Assembly: GCF_052044135.1 (NCBI RefSeq)
Contig: NZ_JBQDYF010000002.1
Span: forward strand, 186,001-250,000
Origin: Salinisphaera sp052044135
GTDB lineage: Bacteria > Pseudomonadota > Gammaproteobacteria > Nevskiales > Salinisphaeraceae
Length of the DNA stretch: 64,000 bases
Reading direction: 5' to 3'
This document shows positions 8,636-15,182 of this stretch, one piece after another (position 1 is the stretch's first letter; the number at the start of each line of letters is the position of its first letter). Below the pieces are notes generated by a model that saw only the letters and a list, made by a program, of their open reading frames with translations, did not search any database and was not told the origin of the DNA. A program made the translations under genes and the position numbers.

Positions 8636-9598
8636 ATGAATAAACGATTCATGAATCGCGGTATCGCGGGGCTATTGCTGGTTACGGCCGCGATGCTGGC
8701 CTGTTCGCCGCTGGCGCTGGCCGCACAGTCGGGATCGGGCGAGACGGTCAGAATTGGTATGCCGCCGTGGCCGGGGGTGACGATCAAGAGCCAGGTGGTC
8801 GGCGAGATACTCAAGCCGCTCGGCTACGACGTGAAGTTCGTCAAGGCCAGCGCGCCGATCGTCTATCTCAGTCTGTCGCAGGGGCGGGTGGACGTGAATC
8901 TGTCGGCCTGGTCGCCAGGGCAGGCTTCCAGCTTCATGCCCTATGTCAAGAAGGGCAAGATCGTGAAGCTCGGCGAAAACCTCACCGGTGCCACTTCGGG
9001 TTTCGCGGTGCCGAAATTCATGGTCAAGCAGGGGCTGACCAGCGATCGTCAGCTCGCTCAGTACGCCGATAAATTCAATTCCACCGTGCACTGCATCGAG
9101 CCCGGTAGCGGCGCCAATAATATCGTCGAAAAAGCCATCAAGAATAATACCTACGGTCTGGGCGACTGGCATATGGCCCATAGCAGCACCGCCGCCATGC
9201 TCGCCGAGGCCAAGCGGGCCATCGACCACCACAAGCCGATCGTGTTCTGTGGCTGGCAGCCGCACTGGATGACAGTCGCGCTGGACATGCAGATTCTCAA
9301 GGATCCGAAAAGCCTCTGGGGCCCGCATGGCGGCCACAGCCAGGTGCTGACGCTGGCCAGCTCCGAATTCGTCAAGCGCGATCCGAACCTGACGCGTTTC
9401 TTCCGGCAGTTCCAGGTCGACTCGGACACGCAGAGCCAGTGGGTCTATGAGTCGAGCTACAAGAATCAGGATCACCAGCAGGTCGCCGACCGCTGGATCG
9501 GCTCGCATCTGAACGAAGTTGCCGGCTGGCTGGACGGGGTGAAAACGGCCGACGGCAAACCCGCCGCGGCGGCGCTGCGGGCCCACTTCAAGCAATAG
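8636..9598 (+). CDS. Periplasmic glycine betaine-type (OpuAC) substrate-binding protein
   Basis: Secreted binding protein, 320 aa, with a Sec signal peptide (MNKRFMNR, hydrophobic core, ALA). The mature part has MPPWPGVTIKSQVV, VNLSAWSPGQ and FCGWQPHWM. These aromatic residues are of the kind that form the cage for a quaternary ammonium or sulfonium group. The start is set by AGGAG at 8624-8628. No ATPase or permease lies beside it, so it must use another transporter, perhaps the one at 2-2411 or one outside the window. It sits about 230 bp after the oxygenase gene, so the cluster's substrate may be a betaine-like zwitterion (inference). Confidence 0.87.
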   Translation: MNKRFMNRGIAGLLLVTAAMLACSPLALAAQSGSGETVRIGMPPWPGVTIKSQVVGEILKPLGYDVKFVKASAPIVYLSLSQGRVDVNLSAWSPGQASSFMPYVKKGKIVKLGENLTGATSGFAVPKFMVKQGLTSDRQLAQYADKFNSTVHCIEPGSGANNIVEKAIKNNTYGLGDWHMAHSSTAAMLAEAKRAIDHHKPIVFCGWQPHWMTVALDMQILKDPKSLWGPHGGHSQVLTLASSEFVKRDPNLTRFFRQFQVDSDTQSQWVYESSYKNQDHQQVADRWIGSHLNEVAGWLDGVKTADGKPAAAALRAHFKQ

Positions 9599-9963
9599 TA
9601 GTTACCAGCTCGCCAACCGCGGGGCGGCCCATGCCGCCTCGCGCGACCCGAAGGGCCGGCGGTTGCCTGAAACTATTCGAGCGCCCGCTGTAACCCGTTT
9701 TCACTCGCTGGGGGCGAGGTGTCGCGTGAGGGCGCTAGCGGCCGTGACCCGGCTTTGGTCTTTTAATTTGAACGGTAAAACTGACGCGCCCGGCTGGATT
9801 ATTCGCCGGCTGTGCCGGCTCACCCTTCGGGCCGGTGCGGTTGAAACCGCCCCGTTCGGATGCGCGCTGCGCATCCGTCGAACCACGCTTGTTCATCTGT
9901 CGCTGGTTCGAATACTGGTTGGATAGGCCATTGCCAGGGCCCGCCTTCGACGAGCCCTGGCAA
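9599..9963. other. Non-coding interval with stem-loops and tRNA-Arg fragments
   Basis: No convincing gene. It holds a 9-bp stem at 9857-9877 and a 14-bp stem at 9927-9967. It also has two fragments related to the adjacent tRNA-Arg: 16 bases at 9785-9800 identical to 9967-9982, and 15 bases at 9899-9913 matching the tRNA T-arm on the other strand. The short frame at 9663-9926 shows no protein character. Confidence 0.6.
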
Positions 9964-9967
9964 TGGC
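9927..9967 (-). terminator. Perfect 14-bp stem-loop abutting the tRNA-Arg 3' end
   Basis: Arms 9927-9940 and 9954-9967 are perfectly complementary with a 13-nt loop. The right arm overlaps the encoded CCA end of the leftward tRNA-Arg. There is no T-run beyond the stem, so it could be a terminator or a 3'-processing structure. Confidence 0.45.
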
Positions 9968-10039
9968 GCGCCCGGCTGGATTCGAACCAGCGACCAACGG
10001 CTTAGAAGGCCGTTGCTCTATCCCCTGAGCTACGGGCGC
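9964..10039 (-). tRNA. tRNA-Arg (anticodon TCT)
   Basis: Complete cloverleaf on the minus strand. The acceptor stem GCGCCCG/CGGGCGC is perfect, the anticodon loop is CTTCTAA, the T-arm is GGTTCGAATCC and the CCA is encoded. Reads AGA codons. Confidence 0.97.
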
Positions 10040-10152
10040 GAAACAGCGCGAAGGCGGCGCCCATTGTGCCAGTCGCCCGGCATCGGCACTAGAGGCTGTT
10101 GCCGTTGCATGCAGCCCGTGCAAGCTGCGTTGCCAGGCGAGCGACACAAGCG

Positions 10153-10181
10153 TTGTACAAACAGGACAACGCCGCTAGAAT
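10153..10181 (+). promoter_or_regulatory. Predicted sigma70 promoter for tRNA-His/tRNA-Lys
   Basis: -35 TTGTAC at 10153-10158, a 17-bp spacer and -10 TAGAAT at 10176-10181, about 47 bp before the tRNA-His. Confidence 0.65.
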
Positions 10182-10227
10182 ACGCAACTCGCGATGAGGA
10201 TGCGCTGTCATCGCGATATCAGGCGAT

Positions 10228-10304
10228 GGTGGGCGTAGCTCAGTTGGTAGAGCCCTGGATTGTGATTCCAGTCGTCGTGGGTTCGAGTCCCATCGTCCAC
10301 CCCA
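10228..10304 (+). tRNA. tRNA-His (anticodon GTG)
   Basis: Acceptor GTGGGCG pairs with CGTCCAC. The discriminator is C and a G precedes position 1, the G-1:C73 hallmark of tRNA-His. Anticodon loop TTGTGAT; CCA encoded. Confidence 0.96.
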
Positions 10305-10320
10305 CTGTCTGATGCGATAT

Positions 10321-10395
<75 letters not shown>

Positions 10396-10402
10396 ATTCC
10401 TG

Positions 10403-10439
10403 AAAAACGCCGGCGAGTTTTCTTGCCGGCGTTTTTTTT
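10403..10439 (+). terminator. Rho-independent terminator of the tRNA-His/Lys unit
   Basis: Stem AACGCCGGC with GCCGGCGTT, an AT-rich loop and a run of eight T. Confidence 0.9.
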
Positions 10440-10528
10440 GGGGCTCGCTCCTGGCCGAGAGGGTTGTGTGCGCTTGAATGCGGCGCGACCGATCCCATCT
10501 CCTGATCGTTACGCTATTGAGGAGATGA

Positions 10529-11524
10529 GTGTTGGAAACACGCGAGATCAACAGCGAAGGGTTGTCGGCATCGCGGATCGGTCTGGGCACCTGGGCGATC
10601 GGCGGCTGGAAATGGGGCGGCACGGACGAGGCCGAGTCCATTCGTACGATTCAGAGCGCGCCCGACCGGGGCGTGACGCTCATCGATACCGCGCCGGTGT
10701 ATGGCTTCGGTCGGTCCGAAGAGATCGTCGGCAAGGCCGTTGATAAAGGCAGGATTCGCGATCAGGTCGTGATTGCCACGAAATGCGCGCTGGAATGGGA
10801 CGATGATGGCGGCGTGCAGCGCAATGCGACCAAGCAGCGCATCTTCAAGGAAGTGGACGATTCCCTGCGTCGCTTGCGAACGGACGTGATCGACCTGTTG
10901 CAGGTGCACTGGCCGGATCCGCGGGTCGACCCGCGTGAAACCGCGGAGGCGCTGGCAGAGGTCAAGGCGGCCGGCAAGATTCGCGCGATCGGCGTGTCGA
11001 ATTTCTCGCCCGAGCAGATGGACGCGTTCTCGGAGGTCGCGCCGATCGATGTGGCGCAGAACCCGTACAACCTGTTCGAGCGCCAGATCGACCAGGACGT
11101 ACTGCCCTGGGTGCGCGAGCACGATACGCGCTTGCTGGCTTACGGTGCGCTCTGCCGCGGTCTGTTATCGGGCCGGATGCACGCGGATCGCGAGTTCCCG
11201 GGCGACGATCTGCGCAACAGCGATCCAAAATTCCAGCAGCCGCGCTTCGATCAGTACCTGGCCGCGGTGGCTGCGCTCGACAAGTTCGCGCAGGAGCACT
11301 ACAACAAGCGGGTGCTGGATCTGGCGATCCGCTGGGTGCTCGATCAATACGACCATGCGTTCGCCCTGTGGGGCGCGCGTACGCCGGATCAAATGGATGC
11401 CGTGGTCAATGTGCCAGGATGGCATCTGGACCGGGACGCGCGCGAAGAGATCGGCCGAATCGTCGACACACACGTCACTGACCCGGTCGGCCCTGAATTC
11501 ATGGCGCCGCCGGCGCGCCACTGA
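10529..11524 (+). CDS. Aldo/keto reductase
   Basis: NADP(H)-dependent oxidoreductase of the AKR superfamily, TIM barrel, 331 aa. Visible motifs are GLGTWAIGGWKWGG, LIDTAPVYGFGRSEE (catalytic Asp and Tyr), VIATK (catalytic Lys), LLQVHWPDP (catalytic His) and AIGVSNFS. The GTG start follows GAGGAG at 10519-10524. It stands alone between the tRNA terminator and tig. The subgroup resembles general-stress AKRs; the physiological substrate (aldehyde or sugar) cannot be told from sequence. Confidence 0.88.
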   Translation: MLETREINSEGLSASRIGLGTWAIGGWKWGGTDEAESIRTIQSAPDRGVTLIDTAPVYGFGRSEEIVGKAVDKGRIRDQVVIATKCALEWDDDGGVQRNATKQRIFKEVDDSLRRLRTDVIDLLQVHWPDPRVDPRETAEALAEVKAAGKIRAIGVSNFSPEQMDAFSEVAPIDVAQNPYNLFERQIDQDVLPWVREHDTRLLAYGALCRGLLSGRMHADREFPGDDLRNSDPKFQQPRFDQYLAAVAALDKFAQEHYNKRVLDLAIRWVLDQYDHAFALWGARTPDQMDAVVNVPGWHLDRDAREEIGRIVDTHVTDPVGPEFMAPPARH

Positions 11525-11525
11525 A

Positions 11526-11564
11526 TAAAAAAACCGGACCGGGCAAGCCCGGTTTGGGCCGGGT
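11526..11564 (+). terminator. Possible stem-loop after the aldo/keto reductase
   Basis: CCGGGC pairs with GCCCGG inside AAACC/GGTTT-type flanks. Only a short T-run follows, so termination may be partial before tig. Confidence 0.4.
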
Positions 11565-11649
11565 TGCTATACTGGCCGGTCAACCGGGCGGTGCGTGTCG
11601 GCGCACTGCCCGTTCATACGCTCAAAACAGAATCGATTCGAGGTAGTTG

Positions 11650-12975
11650 ATGGACGTCTCCGTAGAAAACCCCGGTGGCCTGAAACGGCGTCTGAAGGTC
11701 CAGATCCCGGCCGACCGCGTGAACACCGCGGTGGATGAGAAGGTCAAGCGGGTGGGCCAGCATGCGCGGATCCCGGGGTTTCGTCCGGGCAAGGCGCCTG
11801 TGAAGGTGCTGTATCAGCGCTACGGTGCCCAGGCACGCCAGGAAGCGGTCAGCGAGCTGATCCAGAGCACCTATCCGGAAGCGGTCGAGAAGTCCGAGCT
11901 CAACCCGGCGGGCCAGCCGGAGATCGAGCTGGATGCCTTCGAGGAAGATGGCCCGCTGTCGTTTACGGCCAATATCGAGGTCTATCCCGAGATCGAGCTC
12001 AAGGGCCTGGATTCGATCACGGTCGAAAAGCCGGTTACTGAAGTGACCGATGCCGAGGTCGACAAGACGCTCGAGCGCATTCGGGACCAGAACAAGAGCT
12101 GGGAAGAGGTCGAGCGCGAATCGGCCGATGGCGATCAGGTCGTGGTCGATTACGTCGGCCGCATCGATGGTGAAGCCTTCGAAGGCGGCACCGGCAACGA
12201 TATCGAGATCACGCTGGGCGAGGAACAGTTCCTGCCCGACATGGAGCGTGCGATGGTCGGCCGCAAGCCGGGCGAGGAATTCCAGGTCGACGTGGCCTTC
12301 CCGGAGGACTACGGCGCCGAGGATCTGGCGGGCAAGACCGCGACCTTCGACGTGACCGTCAAGGCCGTCAAGGAAGCCAAACCCGCGGAAGTGGACGAAG
12401 CGTTCATCAAGCAGATGGGCATCGAGGAAGGCACCGTGGAGGCGCTGCGCGACAAGATTCGCGAGTCGCTGGAGCAGGAGGTCAAGCACGCCATCGATAC
12501 CAGCGTGAAGACCCAGACCATGGATGCGCTGCACGAGGCGAACCCGATCGATGTGCCCGAGTCGATGGTGGCCCAGGAAATCGATCGCATGCGCAAGGAA
12601 GCGATGCAACGCATGCCCGAGGAGATGCAGGGCAACGAGGAGCAGGCCAAGCAACTGCTGCCCGACGACGCACTGCGTGAACAGGCGACCAAGCGCGTCG
12701 CGCTCGGCCTGCTGATTGCCGAAGTGATCTCGGAGAAGGAACTCGAGCTGGACCAGGACAAGGTCGCCGAGAAGATGGACGAGATCGCGGCCGGTTACGG
12801 TGACCAGGCCGAGGCGGTGAAGAACTACTATCAGCAGAACCCGCAACTGATGCAGGGTCTGCAGGCGATGGTCATGGAGCAGCAGGTGGTCGATGATCTG
12901 CTGGCCCATGCCACCATCACCGAAAAGGACACGGAGCTCGACGAGCTTCTCAATGCCAATCGGCAGCAGGGCTGA
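11650..12975 (+). CDS. tig: Trigger factor
   Basis: Ribosome-associated chaperone and peptidyl-prolyl isomerase, 441 aa, near the usual 430-450. The N-terminal ribosome-binding signature GFRPGKAP is at about residues 43-50. The FKBP-type PPIase domain follows at about 150-240 (DQVVVDYVGRIDGEAFEGG), then the helical C-terminal arms. The ATG at 11650 is preferred over the TTG three bases upstream; GAGGTAG lies just before it. It is the first gene of the classic tig-clpP-clpX-lon order. Confidence 0.98.
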   Translation: MDVSVENPGGLKRRLKVQIPADRVNTAVDEKVKRVGQHARIPGFRPGKAPVKVLYQRYGAQARQEAVSELIQSTYPEAVEKSELNPAGQPEIELDAFEEDGPLSFTANIEVYPEIELKGLDSITVEKPVTEVTDAEVDKTLERIRDQNKSWEEVERESADGDQVVVDYVGRIDGEAFEGGTGNDIEITLGEEQFLPDMERAMVGRKPGEEFQVDVAFPEDYGAEDLAGKTATFDVTVKAVKEAKPAEVDEAFIKQMGIEEGTVEALRDKIRESLEQEVKHAIDTSVKTQTMDALHEANPIDVPESMVAQEIDRMRKEAMQRMPEEMQGNEEQAKQLLPDDALREQATKRVALGLLIAEVISEKELELDQDKVAEKMDEIAAGYGDQAEAVKNYYQQNPQLMQGLQAMVMEQQVVDDLLAHATITEKDTELDELLNANRQQG

Positions 12976-13015
12976 TTCCCGGCCCTGTCTGCCAACGCAA
13001 GGAAAGCGAATCGTT

Positions 13016-13654
13016 ATGGCAGAACATGACAGCATGCAGACCCAGAGCCTGGGTCTGATTCCGATGGTCATCGAACAGACGGCTCGTGGCGAGCGGTCTT
13101 TCGATATCTACTCGCGCCTGCTCAAGGAGCGGGTGATCTTCTGTGTCGGCCCAGTCGACGATCACATGGCCAATCTGATCGTCGCGCAGCTGTTGTTCCT
13201 TGAGTCGGACAACCCGGACAAGGACATCCAGCTGTACATCAACTCGCCGGGCGGGGCGGTGACCGCGGGTCTGTCGATCTACGACACGATGCAGTTCATC
13301 AAGCCCGACGTGGCCACGATGTGCCTCGGCCAGGCCGCGAGCATGGGCGCGGTGCTGATGGCTGCGGGTGCGGCGGGCAAGCGCTACTCGCTGCCGCATT
13401 CGCGGGTGATGATGCATCAGCCCTCCGGCGGTTTTCAGGGCCAGCAATCGGATATCGAGATCCATGCCCGCGAGATCATGCATGCCCGCGAGCGGCTGAA
13501 CCAGATTCTGGCCGATCACACCGGCCAACCACTGGACAAGATCCAGCGCGATACCGAGCGCGATTTCTTCATGAGCGCCAGCGAAGCGGTGGAATACGGC
13601 GTCATCGACGACGTGCTCACCTCGCGTGCGGCCTTGGCCGAGAAGTCCGGCTAA
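13016..13654 (+). CDS. clpP: ATP-dependent Clp protease proteolytic subunit
   Basis: Serine peptidase that forms the 14-mer degradation chamber used with ClpX. 212 aa. The catalytic triad is visible as S109 (GQAASMGA), H134 (MMHQPSGG) and D183 (TERDFFMSASEAVEYG). The LIVAQLLFLES and INSPGG segments are standard. The start at 13016 follows AGGAAAG and lies 40 bp after tig. The short propeptide-like N-terminus before SLGLIPMVIEQTARGER is typical. It is downstream of tig and upstream of clpX, probably partly co-transcribed. Confidence 0.98.
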   Translation: MAEHDSMQTQSLGLIPMVIEQTARGERSFDIYSRLLKERVIFCVGPVDDHMANLIVAQLLFLESDNPDKDIQLYINSPGGAVTAGLSIYDTMQFIKPDVATMCLGQAASMGAVLMAAGAAGKRYSLPHSRVMMHQPSGGFQGQQSDIEIHAREIMHARERLNQILADHTGQPLDKIQRDTERDFFMSASEAVEYGVIDDVLTSRAALAEKSG

Positions 13655-13672
13655 GCCATCCCACGTTAGATG

Positions 13673-13703
13673 CCGAGCGCCGTTCGTCAACAGCGGCGCT
13701 CGG
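13673..13703 (+). terminator. Stem-loop between clpP and clpX
   Basis: Perfect 10-bp stem CCGAGCGCCG/CGGCGCTCGG with an 11-nt loop. There is no T-run, so it may be an mRNA-stability or attenuation structure rather than a strong terminator. Confidence 0.5.
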
Positions 13704-13709
13704 TAACGT

Positions 13710-13723
13710 GACAAATATTTGTC
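13710..13723. promoter_or_regulatory. Perfect 14-bp palindrome upstream of clpX
   Basis: GACAAATATTTGTC is fully self-complementary and lies 56 bp before the clpX start, right after the clpP-distal stem-loop. It is a possible operator or part of a clpX promoter. Confidence 0.4.
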
Positions 13724-13778
13724 GGGTATGTCATATGTAAGGCAACTCGACAGGCTCACCTCAACGAGGTCACGACCC

Positions 13779-15056
13779 ATGGCAGACAACGGCAACAACG
13801 AAAGCGGCGCCAAGGAGAACTCCGGCCGGACGCTGCATTGCTCGTTCTGCGGCAAGAGCGAACACGAGGTTCGCAAGCTGATTGCCGGCCCCTCCGTGTT
13901 CATCTGCGATGAATGCGTGGATCTGTGCAACGACATCATGCGCGAGGAACTGGCGAGCAAGCCGGCCAAGAAAGGCCTGCCGAGCCCCCAGGAAATCCGG
14001 CGCGTGCTCGATGACTATGTCATCGGCCAGGAATCGGCCAAGAAGATTCTTGCCGTGGCGGTGTACAACCACTACAAGCGGTTGAATGCCGAGGCGGCCG
14101 AGGACGAGGTCGAGCTGCAGAAATCGAATATTCTGATGATCGGCCCGACCGGCTGCGGCAAGACACTGCTGGCCGAGACGCTGGCGCGCATGCTGGATGT
14201 GCCATTCGCGATTGCCGACGCCACCACGCTGACCGAGGCGGGTTACGTGGGCGAGGATGTCGAGAACATCATCCAGAAGCTGCTGCAGAAGTGCGACTAC
14301 GACGTGGACAAGGCCCAACGCGGCATTGTCTATATCGACGAGATCGACAAGATTTCGCGCAAGTCGGAGAACCCGTCGATCACGCGCGACGTCTCCGGCG
14401 AGGGCGTGCAGCAGGCGCTGCTGAAGCTGATCGAGGGCACCACCGCCTCGATTCCGCCGCAGGGCGGGCGCAAGCATCCGCAGCAGGAATTCCTGCAGGT
14501 CGACACCTCGGGCATTCTGTTCATCTGTGGCGGGGCCTTCGCCGGCCTGGACCAGACCATCCAGCAGCGCGAAGGGCGCTCGGGCATCGGCTTCTCGGCC
14601 GAGGTCAAGGGGCAGGCCGACAAGCGAAGCCTGGGTGCGATGCTGAAGACGGTCGAGCCCGAAGATCTGGTCAAGTACGGCCTGATTCCGGAGTTCGTCG
14701 GTCGTCTGCCGGTGGTCGCCACGCTCGAGGAGCTGGACGAGACGGCGCTCATCTCGATCCTGCGCGAGCCCAAGAATGCGCTCACCAAGCAGTACGCCAA
14801 GCTGTTCGAGATGGAGAACTGCGAGCTGGAGCTGCGTGAGGACGCGCTCAAGGCGATCGCGCATCGGGCGATGGAGCGCAAGACCGGCGCGCGCGGCCTG
14901 CGTACGATTCTCGAGTCGATACTGCTCGACGTGATGTACGAACTGCCGGCGATGGAAAATGTGTCGAAGGTTGTCGTCGACGACGCCGTGGTCAATGGCG
15001 ATGCCCAGCCCTACATCGTCTACGAAAACGCCGAGGCCGAGCGTGCCGGTGCCTAG
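13779..15056 (+). CDS. clpX: ATP-dependent Clp protease ATP-binding subunit ClpX
   Basis: AAA+ unfoldase that selects substrates and feeds ClpP. 425 aa. The N-terminal C4 zinc-binding domain has C21, C24, C43 and C46 (CSFC, CDEC). Next come the Walker A GPTGCGKT at about residue 123, Walker B IVYIDEIDKI, the pore loop GYVGEDVE and the ClpP-binding IGF-type loop (SGIGFSAEV). The ATG at 13779 was chosen because the zinc domain begins directly after it. A GAGG lies about 9 bases upstream. Frame upstream of it does not resemble ClpX. Confidence 0.98.
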   Translation: MADNGNNESGAKENSGRTLHCSFCGKSEHEVRKLIAGPSVFICDECVDLCNDIMREELASKPAKKGLPSPQEIRRVLDDYVIGQESAKKILAVAVYNHYKRLNAEAAEDEVELQKSNILMIGPTGCGKTLLAETLARMLDVPFAIADATTLTEAGYVGEDVENIIQKLLQKCDYDVDKAQRGIVYIDEIDKISRKSENPSITRDVSGEGVQQALLKLIEGTTASIPPQGGRKHPQQEFLQVDTSGILFICGGAFAGLDQTIQQREGRSGIGFSAEVKGQADKRSLGAMLKTVEPEDLVKYGLIPEFVGRLPVVATLEELDETALISILREPKNALTKQYAKLFEMENCELELREDALKAIAHRAMERKTGARGLRTILESILLDVMYELPAMENVSKVVVDDAVVNGDAQPYIVYENAEAERAGA

Positions 15057-15182
15057 CAGCTAGACATTGAAACGTGCCGCCGGCCCGGGCGATTGAAAAC
15101 GCGCGGGCCGGCCACACCATCAATGCAAATTCACAGTGGCCGGCCTCCCCTCGCCGGCCGCTTTATATCAGCGAGGGCCCGC

